This document shows positions 44,325-54,549 of a DNA stretch of 64,000 nucleotides, one piece after another. Position 1 is the first letter of the stretch. Every line of letters starts with the position of its first letter. Under the pieces are notes generated by a model that had not been told where the DNA came from, did not search any database, and saw nothing but the letters and a program-made list of their open reading frames with translations. Origin of the DNA: Symsagittifera roscoffensis (Eukaryota; Xenacoelomorpha; Acoela; Convolutidae). The translations under genes and the position numbers were made by a program. The stretch is from the NCBI RefSeq assembly GCF_963678635.1, contig NC_087062.1, forward strand, positions 21,627,789-21,691,788. The letters run 5' to 3'.

Positions 44325-44495
44325 TGGATAAATTAGATATTTTACCACTGTAAAGTATTTAATTTATCCAATCATAAAATGTAGTTTAGATCAGGTTCCA
44401 CCCATCCGGGTTTTACAGAGTTTTTTAGAATTGTCTTTCTGCAATTCAAAGGATGGATGATGGACGTTGGTATTTGGCGAACATCGTATTCTTCT
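44201..44495. repeat. 135-bp near-perfect inverted duplication spanning the 3' LTR start
   Basis: Left arm 44201-44335 and right arm 44360-44495 are reverse complements, apart from one single-base indel (an A-run) and one substitution, around a 24-bp spacer. The left arm crosses the internal/LTR junction at 44295. The right arm lies inside the LTR, where the 5' LTR has unrelated sequence (25214-25319). The 3' LTR has thus lost about 100 bp and gained an inverted copy of its own start plus 94 bp of adjacent internal sequence. Confidence 0.9.
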
Positions 44496-44739
44496 AGAAT
44501 TAGTTGCCTCTCCAAGAGAACTTCAGCAGCCGCAATAAACCAGTATACCCTAGATCTATTGAGCCTAGCAGAGACTAGTTAAACAACCTGAGACTAGATA
44601 GTATAAGAGTAAGATTAGGATCGGTATTAGACTAAGAAGTTGCACGAATCTATCCGGCCGAAAATAAGATAGCGTGACGAGCAGACGGTGTACCCTATCC
44701 GAAATTACTCTATGAGTTAACCACTTCGGTCATAACTCA
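44295..44739 (+). repeat. 3' LTR of the giant element (rearranged)
   Basis: 445 bp, TGGAACC...AACTCA. Its first 66 bp and last 238 bp match the 5' LTR with about three substitutions. The middle is replaced by the inverted duplication. AATAAA lies at 44534-44539. CATG (44740-44743) follows as target-site duplication. Confidence 0.88.
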
Positions 44740-44753
44740 CATGACAACGTTAA

Positions 44754-44953
44754 NNNNNNNNNNNNNNNNNNNNNNNNNNNNNNNNNNNNNNNNNNNNNNN
44801 NNNNNNNNNNNNNNNNNNNNNNNNNNNNNNNNNNNNNNNNNNNNNNNNNNNNNNNNNNNNNNNNNNNNNNNNNNNNNNNNNNNNNNNNNNNNNNNNNNNN
44901 NNNNNNNNNNNNNNNNNNNNNNNNNNNNNNNNNNNNNNNNNNNNNNNNNNNNN
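44754..44953. other. Assembly gap (200 N)
   Basis: Exactly 200 undetermined bases, a placeholder length. The gap separates the giant element from the tail of the minus-strand Gypsy element, so the end of that element and its 3' LTR are unseen. Confidence 0.99.
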
Positions 44954-46600
44954 ATTCTCAGGTTCGTATTCTCCCTCCTCTCTATCTCGCTCTGTTCCAA
45001 ATCCGTCTCCCGCTCCGGTGTCGAGTAGTCTTCCTGTGGGTAGTGTTCATTATCATTGATGATTTGCCATTCATCATCTGCCGCCAGTTCGACCACATCT
45101 AGTAGTTCTTTGCCTAGGTCGTCGGGCTGTATCTTACCAATCAGGAAATCGTCCCCGTACCTGTTGTACCTCATGCCTGTTCGTTTGCGATTGCCACTCC
45201 TTGTCCCCGCTGGTATTGATAAGTCTGGTTCTGTCCACTTCGGCACCTCACCTTGCTCCGGATCGTTCCAGTCTTCTTCCACAAAAGATTCCGCTTCAGA
45301 GTCCGCTTCTATTTTTTTCATTGTCATCCAAACTCAAGTTCTCATTGCCATCATTCTTCTCTCTGATGGTTTTTTCGTTCACTTCACATGCTGGCTCCAC
45401 CAGTAGGTACTCGAGTCCCTCCATGTCCTTTGGTATACACCAGTCCTCTGGGGATGGGACATGAGGCTTCAGATTTTCATAATGTGCTGCACGCCCAGTA
45501 CTCAAGCGGTAGAACTGTCCTTGTTGATGTACTTCCGTTATCATGAATTGTCCTCTCCATTTCTTGAGTAGTTTCTCCGTCCCTTTGGGCGGTATGACAT
45601 TCTGGAAAACCCACACGTACTGACCCACTTCATATGGCTTCGCCTGTAATATCCTTTCATCATATTTCTTGCGCTGTCTCATTTGTGCTTGCGCAGTGTT
45701 CCTCCTGCATAGCTCGTTTATTTCCTGCTGTCTCCTGATCGCTTCTTTCACGTAAGCTTGAGGCGACGTCCTCTTCCCTTCATATTCCGGGTAAAAGAAT
45801 GTCAGGGGCATTGCTCTCTCTCTCTCTGCCTGTCAACATCATGAAAGGACTGATGCCCGTTAATGAGTGTTGAGTACTGTTGTATGCCCCTACGACTTGC
45901 GGCAGATATTTATCCCAGTCTGTCATGTACCTTGAGCAGTATACCCTCAGCATATTCACCAACGTTCTATTCTGTCTCTCTACCAGCCCGTTGGTCTGAG
46001 GATGGTAAGTCGTTGAGTGTGCTTGAGCAATGTGTGACCTCTTCATTAATTCTTCAGTCAAGTCCCCCACAAAGGCCTTGCCGTTGTCTGACTGAAAAGT
46101 CATTGGACAACCATACCTCGATATCCAATGGGTTATCAAGTGGTCACAAGTCTCCTCTGCCGAAGCTGTTTGACACGGCACCGCTTCTGCCAGCTTTGTG
46201 AAGTGGTCAATTATAACCAGTATCTGGTTATACCCCGACTCCGTCATGCAGATCTTTTGATGGTCTATCTGCACCACTTCATTAAATTTCGAGCTTTCCA
46301 CCGACTTGAGTGAGAATTTCATCTTCTTTGGATCTTTCACTTGCAGGCATGCCAGGCATGCATTCACCCACATCTCGCAAGCTTTCCTCAATCCTGGCCA
46401 ATCGAACCTGTGAAGTATTCTTTGTTGCACCTTGTCTATCCCCTGGTGCCCCATCTGATCGTGCGATCTGAACAGCACCTCTGTCTGATACAATTGTGGT
46501 AATATGATGAGGTTGTGCTTGTGTAATCTCTTCTCCTCGTCTTTTCTCTAGCCGTGTGATAGAGTAACTCTTTCCTTTCTTTGTAGAACTGGCTCAGGAT
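44954..46600 (-). pseudogene. Integrase and C-terminal tail of the minus-strand Gypsy element
   Basis: 46493-45780: zinc finger SHDQMGHQGIDKV ... CLACLQVKD, then core Asp in VVQIDHQKICM, Asp in FQSDNGKAF and Glu in GLVERQNRTL, all present. A CT-dinucleotide run (about 45812-45830) marks a frameshift to 45811-45296, with WRGQFMITEV as a GPY/F-like module (GPF changed to GQF). Another shift leads to 45327-44954 with SGNRKRTGMRYNRYGDDF and an acidic tail that runs into the gap after ENTNLR. In the related plus-strand element a macro-like domain follows this point, so the gap may hide one here. Confidence 0.8.
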
Positions 46601-46603
46601 CTT

Positions 46604-48409
46604 TTAGCTGTCTTCTTCAAGTTCCCCTTTCTCCTTGGACCCCATTCGGATCCATTTGGAGAGGTTACTTGTCATCTTGTCATTCTTCTGGGCTCTTATC
46701 AGGTCCGACAGCCTATATCTCGCCTTGACATGTTCCTTCAGTGCTATCATCTGTCTATTCATTTCCCCAGGGTTGTGGATATCGTCATTCAGCTTCACGC
46801 ATACTATCCTCTTTACGATCTTCATATCATCTTCTGGCACCAGATTTGTTCTGACATTTGAGTTGCAGGATAGTTCCCTGAATGGTTTCCTCGAAACTGC
46901 AATTCTTTCAAGTTCTTCACCTCCTCGTACTTCCTGTACGTCCAAGTTGTACGTTCCCGAGGACGGATCTGTTTGTAATTCCCTGTCGCGGTGTCTAATC
47001 TTCTCTTCTGCCAATATCATGCAGAGACTATCTTGATTGTCGCTGCTCTCGTCCGAGTCCTCATCCCACACTTCACACTCCCCGGACAAATTTCCTCCTT
47101 CCGTATTTCCTTCCTCCGTGGCGTTGGACCACTCCCCGGACTCTTGACTTAGTCCCAGGTTTTCAGCCTCTTCCTTGAACTCCACTCTCTTTTTCCTAAC
47201 CCGAGTCTGTTCAAGTATGTCGGCCAGGATATTTTCAACCAGTGACAGCACGACTTCCTTCCCATCAGGGTTAGTCACCTTTGAGGTGTTTTCGTCACTA
47301 ACTATCCCGCTCTTTCGCAGTATTGTGACCTCTGGTTCCTCCTTACCCTTTTCTTGGATCACGGGTTTATCATCTGCTAGTTTCTCGAGTAACCTCTTTA
47401 AGTCATCGTCTATTTGTGCCTCTCCCGTCTCTACCTGGTTAAGATCATAACCTTTTGCCTTGAGCGTCTCCCTCACAATCTTTGACTTGAGCATTATCCC
47501 TATCGGCATCCCTCGGTTCTTTTTCAAGATTGTTTTCTCCGGAGGTTCTTTTGGTAATTCGGGGTGATCTTCTATTGGTTTGCCTGATTTGTCCAACCAT
47601 CTCGTGAGTGGAAGACTGTCGTACGTTTCCTTGTCCATGAAGGAGAAGCCATCCTTGATCTCAGGTCTATCTGCCTCCCTCTGTTCTTGTCTCTCGTAGA
47701 ACTCACTCTTCTTACTCAAGCTGTCAGCGTTTTGATGCTTGTCTCGTGTCCTATGCTCAATTATCATGTTGTATCCATCCAGGCGAACTATCCACCTCCC
47801 AATGTAACTTTGGTCCATTGAGTACGTTTTCAGCCAGCTTAGTGCCCTGTTGTTGACTCGCAGCTTGAATGGCTCGCTGCCTAGGTATGCTCTATATTTC
47901 TCGACAAAGGTAACCACCGCGAACATCTCTGCTTTCGGTGCCCCGTACTTCATTTCCGTGTCACTTAAGACTTTGCTCCCGTACGCTATTGGTCTCAAGA
48001 CTGTTTTCCCGTTCCACTTTTGTTCCTGATGGAGAATTCCAGAAATCGCTACTACCGACGCATCCGTATCCAGCACGTTCATCCCTTTCTCTGTTGGCAT
48101 CCCTAGTACTGGTGCCTCGCACAACTCTTTCTTTGTTCTCTGGAATGACTCTTCTGCTGCGTTGTTCCACGTGAACTTCTTGCCCTTGTGTCTCATTAAC
48201 TGTTGCATCGGGTAAACCTTGTCTGCATAGCCTTTGATGAATTCTCTGTGGTAATTTGCAAAACCCCGGAAGCTCATCAATTGGTGTTCCGTTTTTGGCG
48301 ATTTCCAAGTTAGAACTGCTTCTACTGCGTCTGGATCTGGTCTGATGCCGTGTCTGTCCACCATCCTGCCCAAGTATTTTATCGAATCCTTGAGTATCTC
48401 GCACTTTGC
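46604..48409 (-). pseudogene. RT thumb, RNase H and long linker of the minus-strand Gypsy element
   Basis: The 589-codon frame 48373-46604 has RT connection sequence (FRGFANYHREFIKGYADK), RNase H-like parts (LDTDASVVAISGIL, with Asp, and YGAPKAEMFAVVTF), the HQNADSLSKK end, and then about 330 residues of charged linker including VRKKRVEFKEEAENL and LSGECEVWDEDS. The same linker layout is recognisable in the plus-strand element (58790-59667), supporting a common lineage. It ends SKEKGELEEDS at 46604, where a frame change leads into integrase. Confidence 0.8.
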
Positions 48410-49040
48410 CGTACTTCTTCGTCACACCTATCAGCGCGTGTGCCATCAACCGCTGAAATGTGGCAGTGGCATTGCAAAGACCAAACGGCATCCGTTTCCA
48501 TTGAAACAGACCCAACTCGCAGGCCAACCCTGTCTTGTCCCTGTCCTGTTTCCTGAGTGGTACCTGCCAGAAGGCCGAACCTAAATCAAGAGTCGTAAAA
48601 AATTTTGCATCACCTAACTTCGAGAGGCTCTCATCAATCCTAGGTATGGGATAGGCATCCTTCACCGTGACGGAGTTCAGGTATCGAAAGTCAAAACAAA
48701 ACCTTAATTGGTCGCCTTTCTTTTTGGCCATCACTACTCCACACGCCCACGGTGATTTGGATGGTTCTATCATATCATATTCTAGTAGCGTTTCGATCTC
48801 TTTTCTACAAGCATCCGATTTGTGTGGGGTCATGCGCATCGCCCCCTCCCTGTGCGGTATTGCGTTAACCTCAAGTTCTATTTCATGCTCAACAAAATTA
48901 CAACATCCGATGTCTGCCTTATGTCTTGAAAAAACTTCCTCGTTCCGTTCTAGTACGTCCTTGATGGCTTCGATCTGTTCGTCCGTTAACTTGCCTCTTA
49001 GATGTTCAATTTCCGGTAGGACTGGTTTATCACTCTGCAT
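48410..49040 (-). pseudogene. Reverse transcriptase of the minus-strand Gypsy element, catalytic loop deleted
   Basis: RT sequence runs from EIEHLRGKLTDEQ through RFCFDFRYLNSVT, FTTLDLGSAFWQVPL (motif A, Asp present) and RMPFGLCNATATFQRLM. It then breaks at KKYG (about 48412). The following bases continue in another frame with KCEILKDSIKYLGRMVD, which normally lies about 40 residues further on. The segment that would carry the Y-x-D-D catalytic loop is missing, about 110-130 bp. The frame past the deletion (48410-47961) is an out-of-frame shadow. Confidence 0.85.
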
Positions 49041-49045
49041 TTCCT

Positions 49046-50426
49046 CTAGTGTGGGCCGTTCCGGGAAATTCGAACAGCTCGATAGTCCATCGTCTGTCTC
49101 TGACTTAAGTGCTTAAGTGACTTCATAAGACCTGATGAACCTTTTATTTTCTTCAATCGTCTCAAGATACAAATTTTGTCCCTATGATTTGGACAATCAA
49201 CAACTTCATTTTGTTTTTGGTTTTCAGTCCTTTCATATCGAGTTTTTACGGGTAAAGCATATCCCAGTTTTCTCCCCCTCTGTATCGTGATTGGTATGTC
49301 AAGAGTATTCAACAAGACACTGACGCAGAGACCGCTCTTCGTTATCGAGAAGGATCTTCCTAAAACAGCAGCACCTCGACTATTTGGATTTGGGACAATG
49401 CATACCTGCTTGTTGTCACTTAGTTCATTGTAATTTTTCATTCGTAAGCTTACGATCGCCGCTTCGTTCGCCTTTAGCCTCACTCTCCTCCTCAAGAATA
49501 CCGGTGCTTTGCTCTCATTTGCCATTATTAAATTTACCGGTTTAATTGCGTACCTCCTATCCGGGTTCCGTATCCTGGACATTGCGTTGTTTAGATCAAT
49601 CGTGACATCAAAGTTCCTGATGAAGTCTCTGCCTAAAATGAATTGGTCAGACTCATCTAGGTTTTCTACCACAAGAAAGCTCATCCAAAGGTTGCGTTCC
49701 CCCAGATTTAGCGCTATGATCGGCGTTCTGCCCAACACCCGCAGCGCCCCTATGTTGCAGCTGACAACCGTATTCTTGAGTCTTTCAAATCATTTTTGTT
49801 GAAGCCCATTCGTTCCCAAGTTTCGATTGGTATGACACTCAAGACCGCTCCCGTATCAAGTAACCCACGTAACTGAGTATTCTTGCCACTTATGTCGAGC
49901 ACATGTGCTGATACATCTGCCTCTGTCCCGATGTGCATTGCATCTTCCTCAAGCATGGCACAGTGTCCAATCGATCTCACTTTCAACTCTTCTTTTCCTA
50001 CGTAGATTTGCCTATTAGATCTTCATCACATGTTATCATTGTTTTCGTATAGATGTTGATCCCATCTATATTTAGCATCACCTCATGCGGACCATAAGCT
50101 TCTGTGTACCTGTTATCAACTCGGACTGACTTGCTACCCCCTCTCGTGAGTAGTGCCCTCAATGCTCTAGAAGTCGTTTGTGGGCTTATACCACTCAAGT
50201 AATTGGCGTACACATCAATGTGCATTATTGTCTGGTCACTTCGTTCGCTCAAGCTCCTCGTTACCTCATGGCCGCCCACGGTGATTATTGACATTATTCT
50301 TGCCCCGATCTTTGTTATACCGAATGGTTTCCCCGTCACCATCTTTACAGTGTTGCAGTTTCCATTTTTTGTCGACCCCGCTACAGCCTCTAGTATTGAT
50401 TGCGAGCAACCTAATGCCTCGTTCAT
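49046..50426 (-). pseudogene. Protease region of the minus-strand Gypsy element
   Basis: Pieces 50426-49998, 49986-49750 and 49738-49046. The middle one has the aspartic protease motif GLLDTGAVLSVIP (about 49860) and the next one has FILGRDFIRNFDV (about 49630), the second conserved motif (ILGRD). The first piece, with YTEAYGPHEVMLNIDG, is upstream linker. Two frame breaks separate the pieces. Confidence 0.72.
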
Positions 50427-50540
50427 TTTCTGTCTTTCGATCTCTTGCTTCAGTCGTTAGTCGTTGTTCTATTTCTTTCGCCGCCAGGTCCTGTTTCACT
50501 TTATTGATAGCTTCCGCCACCGCCTTCTCATAATTTATCT

Positions 50541-52823
50541 CTAGGGCGTTCCTGCCGTGGCCTCTATTGCACTCTTAACTTGCGTTACAGCTTTCACTGT
50601 TTTCGTTGGCAGTTCTGCACTTGGTATTTCCAGACTTTTCGTTTCAAATTCACCTTGTCTATTTCTCTGGTTCTGTACCGCTGCTAACGCATACTTGTGT
50701 TTTGGATGACTCTGATTCTTGACTGCCTCCCAGAACAACAGACAGTCCATCCTGAAGTGCCCCTCTTGGTTGCAGAAGAAGCATCTTGCACCTATTTTGA
50801 TGATCAAGGCACTATAGAACTCGTGTTCCTCCATCTGGCTCATATCTTCCTCATCGGGTGCATATCCCAAACTCTTCATGCCCTGCTTGTATGTCGTGCA
50901 ATCCGCCATATGATGGTCAGCTGACCCGCAGTTCGCGCATGATCTAAGTTTGTCCATGACATCTCTGGGCTTGTACCATGACGACCTTTGTGGTTGACTC
51001 CCCCCCCCTGCGTTTTCCTGTTATCTGAGTACGAGTATTTCTTGGGTTTCATTAGCATGTACTCTCTTGACTTCTGCCTCATCTCTTCTGGAGTTGGTGC
51101 ACTGTCTTTCGACAATGTATAGTATGTTGCTAACATCGTTCTCAAGTCATCACTCTTTACCCCATCAATGAACTTTGAGGCGATGTTGAAGTTCCTTCTA
51201 TTGGTAGATTCTTCCGGGTCACTCCTTCGTCTCAAGCTCTCAAGATCATCTAGGAACCTGTCTATCGATTCATTGTCCCTTTGCCTTCTTTTTTCAAATC
51301 GCATCATCGCTTGATGACCCTTCATGCCTGACCCGAATCGATTTAACAATATTTCGAAGATTTTATCCGCTGTATCGCGTTCCTCTTCCTTCTTCGCAAC
51401 CACGCATTTCAATGCCGTGCCTTCCAAGTTGCTCAGTATCGCTGTGCATGCTTGCCTCTCATCGTTCAAGTTGTCTTGTTCCAAGTGTCAATGCATCCGT
51501 CTGAATCATCCTTGAATTCTTTCGGTTTCTTGAAAGTTTTCCTGGATTTGTTGCTTCCTCTGTCACTCGAGTCGGTGTTCCTTGTGGCGAAGGCTTCCAG
51601 TGTCCTGTTCATCATTTCCCAGGTGCTTGCCCATGTCATGACATCCGGTCCCACGTTGTTGTTAGTCGTGGAGTCCCTTGGACCACTGGTTGTGTTCGCT
51701 GTTCCACTTTTCATAATCGCTTTGCGCCCCCCCCCCCGCTGCAGTACTCACAGCATCCCGGGGTAATGGTAACGGTGTTGACTGCCGTTTGTTCCGTTGT
51801 GGTTCCACGAAGTCAACTCTATTGCCTTGCGTCCGCTCCGCTGCTGGCCTGTCTTGTGGCGTTGAATTCCTCAAGATGGCGTCTAACTTTGTCTGTATTG
51901 CACATGAGCTCTCAGCCTGGTCTCTACTCATCGTATCCATTCTCGTTTCCAAACTCCCCAACTGGCTATTCACTGCGTCATATCGCTGCTTCATTTCTTG
52001 CATGTCTTTTCTGATGTTTTTGTCTCGCTCTTCATCAGTGGTATCTACTTTGTCCGACATCTGCTGAAGCTTTTCCTCTGTCGCTCTCCAGATTGAAATA
52101 GCTGTCCAGGTATTCATGTTTGTTGTTTCTTATTTCCTTCCTTATCACATCTCTATCCTCTTCGCTGTGCTTCAGTTTCTTGTCTATCTGATCTAGCTTC
52201 GCCATCAAATCACCTAGCTCAAGAGTAGCTGTTCCATGGTCCGTTGTTGTCCTGTTGTCGGGACAGTTGTTGGGACAGGTTGTCCTGTTGTTGGTCGCTG
52301 TTCCCGGCCTGATCTGGTCCTCGTTTTGGTCGGTGTCTGTCGTTCTCGTGGAAACTGTTCCGGCTTTCGTCTCCTCCACTGCTGCGTCTCTCGACTTCAT
52401 TCCGACCATTATCGCCATCCTTTCAGTAACAGACGTTCTTTTTGCTTGAGACTCGTCCTTCACCGTTTCTGGCGTGTTGCCTGTTGTGTCTTCCACATTG
52501 TCTATCGGTGAGAACTCCATGGACTTTGGATTAGGTTCTTCCGCATTCGGCATCGGAGTTGACTCTGTCGTCTTTTTTCCCACCTAATCCACACTTTGAT
52601 CCGGTGTCTCTAGTTCAATCTCGATGGTGGGTTCTGCTTGTTTCCCTTCCGTGCCCTCTTTTGCTCTGTTCTCTGTATTACTCCTCGTGTTGACCATGCT
52701 AACTGAAAAGTTCTTCTTTGTTACCTTTGGACCCATTGATGTCGTTTTACGTAGCAACGAGTTATACTTTGTCTTCGCTTCAGTAAATCTTTTTTCAGCC
52801 ACCGGTACCCTGCTCCGCCTCAT
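50541..52823 (-). pseudogene. Gag of the minus-strand Gypsy element, broken
   Basis: The ATG at 52823 opens an 79-codon piece with SMVNTRSNTENRAKEG, ended by TAG (52586-52584). The same frame continues to 52035, with shifts near 52080 and at C-runs (51726 and 51001), which are likely slippage sites. Seen further: a charged helical region, KKPKEFKDDSDGC (about 51500), the Gag core LNDERQACTAILSNLEGTA and LNRFGSGMKGHQAMMRFEKR (51484-51280), a CX2CX4HX4C-like ANCGSADHHMADC (about 50930), and a clear second knuckle CFFCNQEGHFRMDC (about 50790). Structural protein that packages RNA; this copy is not functional. Confidence 0.72.
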
Positions 52824-53063
52824 TATTTTTATTTAAAATTGTTCCTTTTTACAGTATTAGTATCTACAAAATTCTACTCTAAGTTTAAAACCTCTTTTGA
52901 CAAAATCGATAAAAAGAAATTTACAATTTACTAAAAACAACGTTTCCTGAGCTTTTTGAAATTTCTATATGTTCTTGATCCCTTCAGTACCGGATCTTTA
53001 GGACTGGATAGAAAATTGGTTATTTCAACCTGTCTTAGTACTCTTTAGTACCGTCACCCCCCT
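52824..53063. other. Leader upstream of the minus-strand gag
   Basis: No gene. It contains GTACCG/CTTTAGTACCGTC phrases (52988-53050) and merges into the minisatellite. Confidence 0.5.
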
Positions 53064-53785
53064 TCTTTATACTGTTCCAAGACTTCCTCTCTACTGTCCC
53101 AAGACTATTCAGTGCTATCCCAGTACTTCTTGTTAGTGTCCCAAGACCACTGTCCCAAGACCCTTGCCCTAAGACTACTGTCCCAAGACTAGTGTCCCAA
53201 GACCACTGTCCCAAGACTACTGTCCCAAGACTACTGTCCTAAGACTACTGTCACAAGACTAGTGTCCCAAGACCACTGTCCCAAAACTACTGTCCCAAGA
53301 CTACTGTCCTAGACTACTGTCCCAAGGATAGTGTCCCGAGACCACTGTCCCAAGACTACTGTCCCAAGACTGCTGTCTCAAGACTACTGTCCCAAGACTA
53401 CTGTCCCAAGACTACTGTCCCAAGACTACTGTCCAAGACTACTGTCCCAAGACTAGTGTCCCAAGACCACTGTCCCAAGACTACTGTCCCAAGACTACTG
53501 TCCCAAGACTAGTGTCCCAAGACCACTGTCCCAAGACCACTGTCCCAAGACCACTGTCCCACGACTACTGTCCCAAGACTACTGTCCAAAGACCAGTGTC
53601 CCAAGACTGTTTCGTACCAAGACTGCTCTGGTCCAAGATTGTCCCAAGACTGCACCGTCCCAAGACTGTCCCAAGACTACACTGTCCCAAGACTGTCCCA
53701 AGACCGTTTTGCTCCAAGACTGTCCCTAGACTGCAATAACCCAAGACTTCTTCGGTACTGTCCCAAGACTTGTTACTAAGTGTCT
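53064..53785. repeat. 14-bp minisatellite (ACTACTGTCCCAAG)
   Basis: About 700 bp of imperfect head-to-tail copies of ACTACTGTCCCAAG, roughly 40-50 units, with single-base variants and some shortened units at the edges. A variant pair, AGTGTCCCAAGACCAC, returns at 53191, 53261, 53330 (variant), 53455 and 53511, that is at spacings near multiples of 14 (70, 69, 125, 56), showing higher-order amplification. Open frames here are by-products of the repeat. The array lies between two divergent retroelements, near the expected 5' end of the minus-strand one. Confidence 0.93.
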
Positions 53786-54549
53786 GGATATAGGATCTCT
53801 TCTTCTTCGTTGTGGGGACTCTTGAACCACTGTACCGTGTACCACCACTTGAGCTCTAGTAAAAATTTTTCCCAAAATCCCTATCTTAATGGCCAAAACC
53901 CAAATACTGACCCCCCTGTATTTATCTCCCTCTCGTTGTTTCAGGCTATTTGAAACCCTAACTTCCTCGCAGGTATCTTGTGATTACCTGTTGGTTCATA
54001 TACCAACAACAAATTTTTACCAAAACGTAAAAATTTAAACAGGAAAAATTTCAAAAACAGAGAGATGAACCCACCTAAAATTCAAGAATGACAAATGTCA
54101 ACCTTTGTCCGAAAAAATGTCTGGTACCCGATTGCCACGCGTTTTCCTCCCCCCTGCTAGCGATCTTATGGGGTATCACAAAAACTGTCTATGTCCTTTC
54201 CCCCCTACCGATCCGACCAGGGTACCTACCTTAACTCGATGTTAAATTTGGATTTCCGCTTCTTATAACCAACGCGTGTAAGTATCTAATGTAACTAAAT
54301 CGACGATGCCGAACAATTAGTTACTCTAACGTGTCCCCCCTTTTTACAATTTACAACCGCCAACCTCTAACCTAACCAGCCCCCATTCTAACCTCCCCCC
54401 TCTTTAGCCCCGTCTTAAGCCGAAAAATCCCTTAAGCGCCGGGTGCTAAACCTCTCGAGAGAAAACCTTAGACCTGTTTCCAGGCCTGCTTGTGTGACAT
54501 TCGGCCAGAATGTGAAAAATGCAATCTCTGCAGAATTCGAATTTTTAGC

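Larger units (their letters stand above)
25148..44739 (+). mobile_element. Giant LTR retroelement, 19.6 kb, with gag, pol, env-like and extra genes
   Basis: The LTRs start TGGAACCTGATC and end GTCATAACTCA. The element is flanked by CATG on both sides (25144-25147 and 44740-44743). A TGG-starting primer-binding-site candidate lies two bases inside the 5' LTR. Aligned parts of the two LTRs (about 300 bp) differ at only about three positions, so the insertion is fairly young, yet the genes already carry several stops and frameshifts. Without the nested 738-bp hAT insertion it is about 18.8 kb, far longer than the 5-10 kb usual for Gypsy elements. The extra length is used by four or more additional reading frames. 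The interior is strongly A-rich and G-poor on the coding strand. Confidence 0.9.
44954..52823 (-). mobile_element. Decayed Ty3/Gypsy element, minus strand
   Basis: Read from right to left: gag (52823-50541), protease (50426-49046), reverse transcriptase (49040-48410), RNase H and linker (48373-46604), integrase and tail (46600-44954). Frames change repeatedly. At least one stop, several frameshifts and one deletion in RT are seen. The left end runs into the assembly gap, so no 3' LTR is visible, and I could not delimit a 5' LTR right of 52823. Integrase and linker are clearly related to the plus-strand element at 58284-62410. Confidence 0.85.

Noticed and set aside
47961-48410. Continuation of the RT frame after KKYG as coding sequence
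   Set aside because: The true continuation is in another frame (KCEILKDS...); this part is out of frame.
53512-53739. 75-codon Pro/Lys/Ser frame
   Set aside because: Created entirely by the 14-bp repeat; no start context or conservation signal.
53064-53785. CRISPR-like array of short repeats
   Set aside because: Units are 14 bp, directly adjacent, with no unique spacers, in eukaryotic DNA. It is a minisatellite.
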